Below are positions 1 to 12,400 of a stretch of 64,000 bases of DNA, in pieces (within the stretch, counting starts at the first letter, position 1; each line of letters begins with the position of its first letter). The notes under the pieces are model-generated. The model saw only the letters and a program-made list of their open reading frames with translations, did not search any database and was not told the origin of the DNA. The stretch spans positions 124,001-188,000 of the forward strand of contig JASEVX010000080.1 in assembly GCA_031761405.1 (NCBI GenBank), given 5' to 3'. The stretch is from Serripes groenlandicus (taxonomy: Eukaryota; Mollusca; Bivalvia; Cardiida; Cardiidae). The position numbers were made by a program, and so were the translations under genes.

Positions 1-21
1 ACTATTTTTTATCTTTAATTA

Positions 22-225
22 GGGTTTAACACCGTTTTCAACATTGTTTCAGTCATATTACGGCTGCCGGTTCACACATCCATGTGTGTCCTGACATTTT
101 CGTACCATTACCTCAAACAATAGTTTTTAATAAGCAACTTTCAGCTTTTCCAAAAAGCAGTTGGCCCATTTGTGGAAGTCGAATGACACTTGTCGAATTT
201 ATTTTTGTCAAATGTTGGAATTAAT
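22..225 (-). repeat. tRNA-derived SINE, head-truncated
   Basis: Reverse-oriented 3' part of the SINE seen complete at 9372-9672. It runs from the tail (gggtttaacaccgttttcaa) to the block that reads tttttgtcaaatgttgg. The tRNA-like head is missing, so this copy is 5' truncated. Confidence 0.7.
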
Positions 226-256
226 GTTGGCGTTCGATTTCACATACAACACATAT

Positions 257-517
257 GAGCCGTCTCGCGAGAAAACCAACATTATGGACTCTGCGTTAAG
301 TGTCGACCCTGATCAGCCTAAGCATGCCACGCAGGCTAACCCGGACTGATACTTTTCGCATCATGTGGATTTTCTGTTTCAGGAATCATTACTCTTCACC
401 TCTATCCCCCTGATACAGAATGTGTCGGCCCGGATCAGTCTGCCCGGACAGCACAGGCTGTTCTGGGTCGATACATTACGCAGAGGCTATAATGTTGGTT
501 TTCTCGCGGGACGGCTC
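257..517 (+). mobile_element. MITE family A, full length
   Basis: A 261-bp element bounded by inverted ends GAGCCGTCTCGCGAGAAAAC and its complement, flanked by catat/atatg, which fits insertion at TA. It holds the family's internal block with ggattttctgtttcaggaat. Short ORFs inside it are chance frames. Family A looks like a Tc1/mariner-type non-autonomous element, but no transposase is present to prove it. Confidence 0.85.
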
Positions 518-770
518 ATATGCAGTGACCAACTTGGAAAACGTGTACTCTGAAGGCAAACTAATGAAAGTCTTTATCATAGGAAGTTAACTTACAGAAA
601 AGAGTGAACAATTGTATGACAAAAGATGAAACTTTTCATTGGAATGATATCTCCTTTCGACATAATCATATTTTCAAACGTCGCCTGCTGCAGATGCATC
701 AACGTGTGTCTGGTTAAAGTATATAATTCCTGTCCTCGTTAACGTAATGCAATTACAAATGTTTATTATA

Positions 771-976
771 CCCGGCCGGGTCATACCAAATACATTTAAA
801 ACGGTAGTAATGGCTGCCCTCATTGGCGCTCAGGGATGCAGGGTAAGCATTACGACTGACTGACTGGTATCAGGATAAATTGAACAGTAGGACTGGTAAC
901 TTACCCAGGAAACTCCGCGATATAACTGAACAATTGTTGAAAGCGGCGTTAAAAACCCAACAATCAATCAATCAAT
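771..976 (+). repeat. V-SINE-like element, 5' truncated
   Basis: It starts inside the head (cccggccgggtcatacc), passes the conserved attacgactgactgactgg and ggtaacttacccaggaaac blocks, and ends in ttgaaagcggcgtt followed by an ATCA repeat. The full version of this family is at 54573-54894. Assignment to the molluscan V-SINE group is from memory of its 3' domain. Confidence 0.75.
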
Positions 977-1224
977 ATGTTCTAAAACGTGTAATTATAA
1001 CAATACGGTAGCTTTTCACAGAGCACCGTTCATTAAATGCAACGTGTATCTTACTAGATGTGTTTTCCTGAAATTAACAGGACGAATGATTGATGTAATA
1101 GATACAAGAAGCCGTATTTTTACATGAAGGAATAAATTAATACTTTGATTGCACTTTAACAGGATAAGAAATATAACGCATGTAATGGTAACAAACGGTT
1201 ATGGCCTGGTCGTGTGTTTCAGGT

Positions 1225-1445
1225 CCTAGTAGATATGAGTTAAAACATGCAATTTAAGCACGGGTTGTGTTCATCAGAGACTGGAGTATGCCTATGGAAT
1301 TCTTTACCAAATATTGTTATAACGGCGCTTACTATCAATGCATTCAAACGCAAAATCAACAAACACTGTATCAGCCGCCTATTCAAATTCAATCCACTCT
1401 GCTACACAAATACTACGAATAACACAAACAACAGAGATGTGTAAT
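1225..1445 (+). pseudogene. Non-LTR retrotransposon ORF2 C-terminal remnant
   Basis: The plus frame contains SETGVCLWNSLPNIVI and NAFKRKINKH. This is the LWNSLP...NAFKRKL pattern found at the extreme C-terminus of many CR1/Jockey-type LINE ORF2 proteins. The frame begins near 1225 without a reverse transcriptase and stops at 1441-1443. I read it as a dead, 5'-truncated copy. Confidence 0.55.
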
Positions 1446-2140
1446 TAGAAGCCGTAGGTTTTAAAGCTGTCTCGGAACAGTAAGTTACAATTAGTTATTA
1501 GGCAGGGACTGGATTTAAAATGAGCTGGTTACTGAAAAGAGCCATGCTGCTGTACTGGACTAAGTGAACCTGTTTCTTTGATGTAAAAGGTTTTTAACGA
1601 ATTATTTTTTCTCAAAAAATAATACAGTTAACGCGATCGTGTTTGTTTCCGGAAGTCACGGTTAAACTACACTTCCGCTTAGAATACACATTCGCTGCAC
1701 CTAAATAGTCCTAGTATTTTTTCGATATTAAAATGACTTCTACGTGTTATTTCAATACAGTGAAGTCATAATTATACTATCGAATCATCATAGATAATCA
1801 ATTTTCTAGAAAAATCAAATTAACAGTACGCGCATATATATTTCATTTGTCGGCAGGTACGTATTAGGCACGAGTATGAATTTTAGTCGTATGCCCATTC
1901 ACTAGAAGTCGACCCCACGCTGTATAGAACAATGTTAATCTCACAAATATGCCACTACGCAGAGCTCAGTGAAATAGTCAGTGTGCATTTTAAACGCTCG
2001 CATCGCCGTTGTTTCTCCTTTTTCCAACATCATAACGATGATCAAGGGGGCTTTCTAATTATAGATCATGGTTTACATACGCTCGCATTCAGTTAGCTTA
2101 ATCTATATACGAAAGTAACGCTCAAACGTTGTATCAAAGT
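1446..2140. other. Unassigned AT-rich stretch
   Basis: No long ORF, tandem repeat or match to the repeat families in this window was seen. Confidence 0.5.
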
Positions 2141-2229
2141 ACCGTGGTGTAATGGAGAGCGTGTAGAACTACTAATCATGGACTATTTATGGACGCGAGT
2201 TCGAGTCCCAACAGGAACTGTTCTTTTTT
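2141..2229 (+). repeat. tRNA-like fragment with T run
   Basis: It contains an A-box-like gtggtgtaatgg and a good B-box (gagttcgagtccc) followed by a T run that could end pol III transcription. The T-arm does not pair well, so this is a tRNA pseudogene or SINE head rather than a working tRNA. Confidence 0.4.
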
Positions 2230-2544
2230 TTTTCAATTCTTATTTTATGCGATTTGTTAAACATTATAGATTTATAATAATTAATTCACTCACATGAAAC
2301 ATAGTTATAATATAAGCCGAAATCCTGGATCCACCCCTGGTGACGAAAACAAATCGAACTAACAATGTAAATATCGCCGTTGAAATGCTACATTTACTAA
2401 AACTGTCAACTGATAAAAAAAATATCTGGACAAAAATATTAATAATACTAAAATAGACTTAATTGTGAAATAGCATGATCAATTGCATTTATAAATTAGA
2501 TTTTACAATACATGTTCAAAATAATTCGTTACCAGTACTTTCAG

Positions 2545-2691
2545 TACTGTGATTCTGTTAGGAATGGTGGACAAGAAGTAGACTATTATTATATGCTGAT
2601 TTCAAAGAAAAAATACGGCACGATAGAGAGACTGGAGGAAGTGCGAACAGAGATGGAAAATGAGATAAGGATAATAGTTAAAGTGTCTTGA
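2545..2691 (+). CDS. Possible terminal exon, unknown protein
   Basis: A frame of 48 codons plus TGA follows an acceptor-like ccagtactttcag. The middle of the peptide, YGTIERLEEVRTEMENEI, is charged and helix-prone, unlike the chance ORFs around it. It would be on the opposite strand to the EF-hand gene and beyond its 3' end. No partner exon was found, and a 49-codon frame can occur by chance. Confidence 0.22.
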   Translation, partial: YCDSVRNGGQEVDYYYMLISKKKYGTIERLEEVRTEMENEIRIIVKVS

Positions 2692-2999
2692 TCGCCATAT
2701 CCAATCATGAAGGTAGCTGCGGTCTTAAAGGGCAAACGTGCCTTAAAAAGTGTATTTTTATCGGAAATCCGCCACATAGTTTAGTATGTCCGCACAAAAC
2801 CTTAGGGCGCATTCTCAGTACGAAACCAAATAAGAGCATGCATGTATTCATGTTGTGACACACAATGGATGCGTACTGCTGCCAGTTGTATGTACGCAAG
2901 TTATTATAGAAATGTTTGGGAATCTTGCATTCACTTTACCTACACCCCCTTTTTCCAGCATAGTTTTGCGCATGTTCCAAGTTAAAACTGTATTTAGTC

Positions 3000-3098
3000 T
3001 CAATTCCAAATTCGTTCCGGGTAAAGATCAAAATGACCAAGTGCCTTTGGTACGAGAGGCCGACGCTTTACCATTGCACAAGTGTCTTCCACTTACAT
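3000..3098 (-). repeat. Decayed SINE head (type 5)
   Basis: ctttggtacgagaggccgac matches, in reverse, the tRNA-like head of the SINE at 32034-32237. The short ORF across it is a shadow of this repeat. Confidence 0.5.
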
Positions 3099-3392
3099 CT
3101 GATATTTATAGATGTATGGAGGTTAATATCACAACACAATAAAAGGTAAAATATACAAGTATTTACAAATACATTTGATACAATAAGAAACATTGGTATA
3201 AACAAATTAGTGAGTGATATCGAATTTCGAAACTCACCCCTTCATCAGTCAATCTGATGACTTACATTTCGTTCCATCGCAAAGTAAGGCATAGCAGTCA
3301 ATTGTCACATTGTATACATGTGTATAACGTGGTTGTAGTTTATGACACGATATACCATTGTTTGTATCCAATACCGAGTCTGTATTAATTAT

Positions 3393-3470
3393 TTAATCGT
3401 TACTGGATGTTGAATAATTCCGCTTCTTTAGTCTTTTTGTTGGCTTGGATTTCACTTCGGACACCGGTGC
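3393..3470 (-). CDS. Exon 5 (terminal) of the EF-hand gene
   Basis: It follows the acceptor tttattttccattaag in phase 0. It encodes 25 residues, APVSEVKSKPTKRLKKRNYS then TSSND, and ends in TAA at 3395-3393. It is strongly basic, so a nuclear-localisation or nucleic-acid-binding tail is possible but unproven. It is short, and its place in the gene rests on phase, acceptor quality and composition. Confidence 0.6.
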   Translation of the reverse strand, partial: APVSEVKSKPTKRLKKRNYSTSSND

Positions 3471-6400
3471 CTTAATGGAAAATAAATGAAAACAATATAA
3501 AATAAAAAAGGAATACAGCCAAGTTGCAAACAGCGGAACGTATCAGTTAGTGCATCTTTTTAGCAGGAAGATTGAATAAAAGCCAAATTCATTTTGGTTT
3601 TATAGTAAAATGTACAGTCATGTTGGGCAATGTTTTGTCTATATAAAGACATAATATAGTAAATATCGTTTCACTTTTGGTAGACCAGATCATTAGGCGA
3701 CTGATGATAGCTTCATCTATCATCTGAATATTTTACCAACTTAGTAAACGAATTTAGACATTAAGCTACATTATATTAACACTTTTCCACATTCAGACGC
3801 TTTCTGACGCCTCTGCAGCAGACAGTTTTTGAAAACATAGCGACAAAAGAAGAAATAGCTCAAAGCGAGCAATTTCTCCTTTTGCCACAATGTTTTCCAC
3901 TTTTTGTCATAGATTATCCTTTCAATTATAGAGATATTCCATTTTTTGACAAAATATGTTCAAAGTCGTCTGCTGCATAATTGTCGTATGAGGGAAAGGG
4001 TTAAGCTAAAATTATATTTAGCAATGTAGACTATAGACCATGTCATTGCGACTTGCCGATTGAGAGATACATCAAAAGAAAGGCCCTATTCCATTAACCC
4101 TTTCCCTCATATAGACGCTTTCAGACGCCTCTGCAGCAGACGGATTTTTGAAAACATAAAGACAAAAGAAGAAATTGCTCAAAACGAGCAATTTCTCCTT
4201 TTGACACAATGTTTTCCACTTTTAGTCATAGGTTATCCATTCAATTATAGAGATTTTCTACTTTTTGACTAAATACGTTCAAAGTCGTCTGCTGCAGAAT
4301 TCTCGTATGGGGGAAAGGGTTAGCATGTACCTTAATAGAACTACAGTGTGTAAATCCGCAGTTTAGTTTTGATTAATGCTTGACTTGATGTCAGATTATC
4401 CACTAGAATCAGTGAGTCAAGAGTTTTCAGGATGTTATTATCCATGTCGTCAGGTTTGCATAAATCCTTAGTAAAATATTTTAAGATATTTTAAGCAAAC
4501 AATAGTTTGAGGTAGATTTAATAACATTGCTGGAAAGATAAAAATTGCTTGTTTCTATCATTTTTCTTTATTCTACATAGTTTAACCTCCGTCTGGTTCG
4601 AATGACGCCATTATTGTTTAAGCATGTTAGTTACAATAGTTCCGTTCTGTTTTAAGTGACCCAAACGTGGCTTAATTGACCTTTTACTTGGTTAGTTGAC
4701 CCAATACAATACAATACAATACAATTCTTTATTGCCTCCATGTTTGGAGATATCGTAGGTTAAATTTTACACTACACAAATAAATTATACAATTTCAATA
4801 GAAAAAAAAAGAACAAATATATTAACATATAGACAAAAAAAAGAAAAGACAATTACTGACTACTATATAGGGTTATATATACAAGTTCGGTACTAATTTA
4901 CGTTAGTATTAAACTATCAATGCTTAACAGCAACCTCAAACATAGTGCGTTTAAGCCTGATGTTGAACAATACTGGTTGTCGTTCTGACACAGTTAAATT
5001 GGCGAATACAGCTGGACACAGCGACTCACAAAAGTGAACGTGAGCTGAAGAAACATTCTGTTGATATTCGAATTGACGACTGGAGGTAGTAGGGCGCCCA
5101 TGATGCGGAGAACCCACTCAAAATGGTCTAGAGCATAAAGCTCGTTAACAAATTGAATATCAAACAGAGAAAGCATTTTCCGTTTGAGTTCAAAGCGTAT
5201 CGCTCTTGTGCAGCTGCATTCGTACAATAAATGAACTAATTCCTCTTGGGATAGCATGCCACATTTGATGCACGTAAAATGTGCTAGTGTAATGGGCCTT
5301 GACCATAGTTTGACAATAGTTGTCAAAGTTGATCTAAAGGCACTCAACTTCGAAACTTTGTAGACGATGCTAGGTTCGATCGCTGGCTGTAACACTTGAA
5401 AAGACATGTACTCTTGATTCATGGTGAGGCGTTGTACCCATAAGGAATACTCACGCATACCAATCACTTGGCGAACTGTATTCTTCCATGCTGATTTAGT
5501 GGGCAGTGAACTATCCCGGAAATAATTGTTCAATATAAAATTTAAGTGGTATTTTGCTATTATCCTGCAGATATCCGGGATGAACCCAAGCTTGACAGAG
5601 CGTTGGTCATTTAAGTACATTAAATATTTACTAACAAATATTTCTTTTGTAATACAATATACAGGGAGACAACGCAATTTATGTAGGAACATTAGTTTCC
5701 GCTTTTCGATTTCACTGTCTATCCTGTAAAGCCCAATCATTGACTCAGCTATGTCCGATCGCGTTCTAACTGAAAGTCCTTGGATCTTCTTTGCAACGAA
5801 ATGCTGAAAAATCGTTAAGCTATTGTGATCAGTTTTCGTTATATTATTCCAAAGCTCAGATCCGTACAAAAGTGTTGGTCGGACTATCTTGGAGTACAGA
5901 TTGGCGGAAACGAATAAATAATGGTAATGTTCGAAGTAAAGTTTGAAACTATACAACAATTTCAATAAACACATAATTATACATTTTAAAGTCTGTGAAA
6001 TTATGATTATATGTATTATGCAAAGTTAAATGTTGTTGGAGGATATATGCAAAACAAAACTACCAACATGTATGTTTATGAGCCGTTCCACAAGAAAACC
6101 AACATTATTTGATCTGCGTAATGTATCGACCCAGATCAGCCTGCGCAGTCCGCGCAGGCTAATCCGGGCCGACACATTCCGTCTCAGGGGGATAGAGGTA
6201 TAGAGTAATGATTCCTGAAACAGAAAATCCACAGAAGGCGAAACGTGTCTGTCCGGGTTAGCCTGCGCGGCATGCTTAGGCTGATCCGGGTCGATACTTT
6301 ACGCGGAGTAAATAATATAGGTTTTATCGTGGATCATCTGTATCTATGTATAGTAAATAACAATACAGGTACTTACAGGGTCTCTAGCATAGTCGTAATG

Positions 6401-9400
6401 GAATGTCTGTTGTAACCTCATCATCGCCTCGTCATGCACTAGTTGCCACATCTGATAGAGCAATCTCTGTTTTGTACGCAGTTCCGAGATCTTCAAGGCA
6501 CATCCCAGTCCAGAGTAATATATACTGTGTTTTTCGTTCGGTTTCGATGGCCCTTTGGACCTAGCAACGCGTCCCTTACTAAGGGAACGTTTTTTAACCA
6601 CTGGTTTATTTACCGGTTGCGGCCTGATATCTTCTTGGCTTTGTGTCAGGCTCACCTTTCGTCTTATGCGTTTCGTTTTGTCCCTTATGTATGTTTGACT
6701 GTCCTTGGGTGTTTCACGTTTCTCTTCACCAGTTTCCTGTAGTATTCGTAACTATACATATGACATCAATCGAATAAACGAAATACAAACATAAATGATA
6801 ATAAGTTTCACTATTCTATATGAATAATATAAAAGAAAACCTATGGGTTTACATTAATTACACTTTACTTTTTAGATGCTGCATAGTTCAACAACAATAA
6901 ACTTTACGATATTTCGAACAATGTGGATTTCGATGAGAATGAGGAGATGTTAACATTATGCATAATGTTTTTAGATAACATTTGAGCCGTCCCGCGAAAT
7001 AAAAAACAACAACAGTATGGCCTCTGCGTAATGTATCGACCTAGATCAGCCTGTGCAGTCCGCGCAGCCTAATCCGGGCCGAAACATTCTGTCTCAAGGA
7101 TAGAGGTATAGAGTAATGATTCTTGAAACAGAAAATCCACAGGAGGTGAAACATGTCTGCCCGGGTTAGGCTGCGCGGCATGCTTAAGCTGTTCCGGGGT
7201 GCTACTTTACGCAGTGTCCACAATGTTGGTTTTCTTGCGGGATGGCCCAATTTTAAGGGCATTCAAACCAGCCTAAACGTACTTATAACACGCTAAAGAC
7301 TTGCCTCCGCATCCATGTCAAGGATCAAACTGGATACTACCTAACAGCAGTTTCTTGAAACCTTCTTCAGAGCCAGAACATACATCGAGTACCAAATAAA
7401 TATTTTCATGTTTATATCGGGATGACGAAAATAAAAAGGGTGCATAATCAGATTACTACGGTGTTCCGTTAGGGCCATCGTGCTATCGCGCTGTCAACAA
7501 GCACACGCGATGCCACGATAGCACGATGACACGATGGTGATGACACGATAGCACGATGACGATGACGCGATGACACGATAACACGGTGGTGATGGAGCGA
7601 TGCTACGATGGCACGATGACGATGACGCGATATTACATCGCGTCATCGTCATCGTGCCATCGTACCATCACCATCGTTTCACCGTGATATCGTGGAATCG
7701 CGTGTGCGCGATAGCACGATGGCTCTAACGGAACACCGGTGATTCGTTAGGGCCATCGTGTTATCGCGCTATCAACAAGCACACGCGATGCCAAGATAGC
7801 ACGATGACACGATGGTGATGACACGATGACACGATTACACGATGGTGATGCTACGATGACACGATGGTGATGACACGATAGCACGATGACGATGACGCGA
7901 TGACACGATGTCACGATGGTGATGGAACGATGCTACGATGGCACGATGTCGTTAACGCGATATTACATCGCGTCATCGTCATCGTGCAATCGTGCCATCA
8001 CCATCGTGTCATCATACTATCACCATCGTGTCATCGTGTCATCGTGTCATCGTATCATCACCATCGTGTCATCGTGCTATCGTGGTATCGCGTGTGCGCG
8101 ATAGCACGATGGCTCTAACGGAACACCGTATATTACCCTATTGCCACTATTCCACACAGAACACGAATCCCACAAATTAATACATTTTAGGATTCGTAGT
8201 TGAATCGTTATCAGTTCGTGAAGTTCTTAACTGATTCGTATATATTCGTAGTCAGTTCTTGCAATTCTTGAGCAATCGGGAATTCGTGGTAAAAGTTTTA
8301 AGCTGTTCAAAATGTAGGCCACGAACTCTCGATTCCAGAAAATCGTAGTTAATTCTTAACACACTCGTACTTAGGCATCGTAACTGTATTGTAATCGATT
8401 AGTAGGCATTCGTAGGTAGTCTTAACTCATTCGGGGCTTGTCCACGAATCGGCTACGAATCTGTCACGAATCCCAAGAATACACGCCGAAGCAGGTGAGG
8501 GCCTTTTTATACCTATCTTGAGGGGAAATCCCAAGAATTGTCAAGAATAGTCACGAATTCATTTTCATTCGTATCTGATTCGTGCATACACTCGGCGTAT
8601 TCTTAACTGATTCCTAACGTTCGTGAAGTATTCGTAATAAATTCGTGTAGATCGTAGTAAATTCTTGACAATATTCGTGCGAATCCAGCCGAATACCACG
8701 AATATTCGTAACTCTGTCGTACCCTTATCGTAACTGGATCCTAGATCGTCTCGAATTGGACCAGAAAATGTGCAAAATACCACGAATCCTCATGAATCCT
8801 AAAATTTACAATTCGTGGCGATTCGTTGGATTCGTGGTCTGTGTGGAATATTGGCAACGAACAGAGTCCCCCGGCGAGTGCTAGTCAAAAACTGTACTGT
8901 AAAACTACAACTCTGAATTTACCCAAGCTGACCAAATTTTAGTTACCCTTACATTGACCCATTGGTCACAAAGACAACATCTTCTTATGTATCTTATTCG
9001 AACCTTAAATGCATCTGTGAATAAGTTGTGCAGGATTTTCCTCAAAATATATACATTGGACTCGCAAATACTAGACTATGGGGTGGGCTAATTTTAGTTA
9101 CCCTGAAATTAACTCAATGGTCACAAAAACAACAGCATACTCCTTGTTTATCTAATTCGGCCCTTGTAGGCATCTGTGAATTAGTTTTATAGATTTCATT
9201 CAAAGTATATACAGTGGACTCGCGATTACAAGAATATGCGGTAACTCGAATAAACCGTTTACTCTAATACACCGTTTACTCGAATACACCGTTTATTCGT
9301 ACCAATTTCTGAAAACAGAGCAATTGCACTACTGTATATGTTATATGATTTTATCAGTGGCTTACTTTTCACTGATTGATTGATTGATTGGGGTTTAACG

Positions 9401-12400
9401 CCGTTTTTAACAATTTCTAAGTCATATCACGGCGGCCAGTTAGCCTACTCATGTGTTTCCTGGTTTTCTCACACCAGTACACCACATAACAATCTTCCCA
9501 AGCAACTGGCTGCTTTTCCACATAGACTTAGCCCATTGGTGGAAGAAGAATGACGCATGTCGCAATGACTTTTGTCAAACGTCGCAAAGAAAGTCGGCCG
9601 AGCCAGGATTCGAACTCACAACCCCTGGATTGACAGCCCGCGTCGTTACTGACTAAGCTACCAGGACTCGGCGGCTTACTTTTCATACTATACAATTTAA
9701 ACTATATAAGCATACATATCGATAATTCGAGGTGAGTTAATTATTCCTTTCGGTTTCGAGTTATCGCGTGTCCACTTTTCATTTTACACTCTTAACCCTT
9801 TCCCTCATACGACAATTCTGCAGCAGACGACTTTGATCATATTCTGTCAAAAGATAGAAAATCTCTATAATTGAATGGATAACCTATTACAAAAAGTGGA
9901 AAACATTGTGGCAAAAGGAGAAATTGCACGTTCTGTGCAATTTCTTCTTTTGTCACTATGGTTTCAAAAAGTCGTCTGCTGCAGAGGCGTCAGAAAGCGT
10001 CTATATGAGGGAAAGGGTTAAACAAACCTCATCCTCCACTCTCAACCCGTCCTCATCCGTTTGCGTATTACTCTGTTTACGTGTACGATTCCTGCCTTTT
10101 TTGACGTTATATTCATCTACAGCCGAAACAATACCAGCATCTAACGAGAATCTAGTTGCAGCACTCTGTCCGGATTGAATATATCTATCAGATTCTGCAA
10201 CAAATTTATTTTCAAAGGATTGTCTCGTGCTTACTTCTTGTTCGACGTGTAACTTTTTATTAGAGAAGTTAGTTTTTTCATTGACTTGCTGAAGTGTTTT
10301 GACCTTATTTAGTTTAGTTCGTGTCCTCTCTGATAATGGAATGACTGCAGGTATCATGCCATCTGTCGGAGTTTGACTGTTCATATACATGGATTCTTCG
10401 TTTGAATATTCATCTCTTTCATCAAGAAAAACATTACTTGTGTCGTCTATGTCTATATTGTTATCGTCATCTACCATATCACTAACAGGAACAACGAGTG
10501 CTGGTCTATTTATAGTTTTGGAATCTTTTCTTTTCCTATTTTCACTTTCTTTAGCTTTCATGACCCTACGAATAATCACCACGTTATCTGCTTCAAAGTC
10601 TTCATCATCGTTACGACTTTTCACTATATTATTATTTCGTTCAGTAACTGGCTCTCTTGTAGTGTCTTCCTCAATACCGCTTGTTGAAAGCGTAGGTTTA
10701 TTTACAATTTCACTTTCTTTGTCATTGTCATTAGTGGTTTGCTCACTTGTCTCGTCGTTACATTGGGCATCGGAAATGTCGGTGTCTTGTGAAGTATCTC
10801 TTGTTTCAGATAGTGATAGACTTGTCAGTTCTCGCCTTAATTCTTCGAGTGTCTGAAAAACATATTTCACACGTATTACTTAATTTCTAAACGGATTTTT
10901 TTTTTTAAAGAAACAAACTGTCCTGTAATTAATCGTTTGATCAGCCACACTTATTCGATAACAAACGGTCATAAAAACAATAGAGTCATAAAAACAATCG
11001 AGGGTGGCCGTTTTCACATTTATGTAAACATTCCAGATCGAGGAGTGAATAATTACTTCTGGTCAGATACGTGTGACAAATTGAAAAGAACAAAAGGTGA
11101 AATACACCTGTGTATATATTTTATCTATTTTTCCGAGTACTCGGTTACTTGAATTACTAACCGATTAATCGAAAAACATACGGTTAACCGGGTAACCGAT
11201 TAATCGCTGCCATCCCTAGTAGAAACGATCAAAGCAATCCTAAATTACATACAGAAATCATTAACAAAATCAAAATATATCATAAAAAAGTAAAATGTAT
11301 CTATAATCCAGATGTCTTGTCAATTATGCATAAACGTATCTAGTGTAATCGTTCTGTATAATTACATGGTGAAATAAAAAAATCAGCGAAACTTATATGT
11401 ATGTCGCTCCCTGAAAACCAATCGTACGCCATTTGCGACCAGAGTATAGCCAGACCAGACAGCACACAAACGCAATCTGATCTGACTCTATACTGTTCCC
11501 GAACACGTCATATATGGTATTTAGAACCTTCTGTAAATTAGTGTCGATTTGATTAGCCTGAGTGCGCAGGCATATCTTTTCCCACACGTGTTACAATGGA
11601 GTTAAGTTGTGTTTCGCAGAACATCTCTCAAATGATCTTTAGGTTGATATCGATGACATCATATCATACTGCATACATGTAACGATTCCAGCTACCATAT
11701 TCACCTACCGTTTTTAAGCGTGGAAAATCCTGATGGGATTCATGTACCATCTTAGCGAGACCTGAAAAAGGAAACAAGGGTAGTAGAGTCAGCTTGCAGG
11801 TTCAATACGTTTTCTGTTGTTTTGTTTTTATTTTGGTTTTACGCCATTTTGAACATTATTTCAGATATATCACGATCCTTGGGTAAACAATTATAGGCTA
11901 GAAAATGTGCCTTGCCCAAGGGCACTCCACCATGACCGTCGTGCCGCGACTGGTGATCAAACCCGTGACGCCCGGTTTCAAGTTCCCGACGCTAACCACC
12001 GACCACGGCGGATTCCTGTAACTCCAGGCATTTGATCATTTCTACTTAATTCGATACAACGTTTTTGTCAAATGTCAAAAATGCCTACGTCAAGGTATAA
12101 AGAAAATGAACTCGTTTGAGCAACTACACATTCGCCTGTGAGTGATTATGTTGCGTGATGGTTTCACGTCAAGTTATATATGTTTAGCAGGCATATTCTT
12201 ACATTCATGTACAGAAATATACCTAGATTTTAATTGTAACAACCGAACAATAATAATAATAATAATAATAACACTAATAATAGTAATTAACACTATTTAA
12301 TGACTTCTTTCGTAGATAACATGGCTAAATTTACGTTCCAAGCTTCTCCAAAATAATATGAGTATAAGGTTAATCATGCTACCGATAAATGTACCACTGT

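Noticed and set aside
2141..2229. Functional tRNA gene
   Set aside because: B-box and T run are present, but the T-arm and acceptor stem do not pair.
7900..8180. His/Ser-rich ORFs
   Set aside because: Read-through of the ATCGTG foldback.
7459..8855. CRISPR-like array
   Set aside because: Words are short, irregular and inverted about a centre, with no constant-length spacers; the genome is eukaryotic.
10389..10856. 155-residue Ser-rich plus ORF
   Set aside because: Antisense shadow of exon 3 of the EF-hand gene.
10001..10870. Single-exon 289-residue gene
   Set aside because: Its first residues are intron sequence upstream of an acceptor and its last ones are MITE B; the exon model 10852-10028 fits better.
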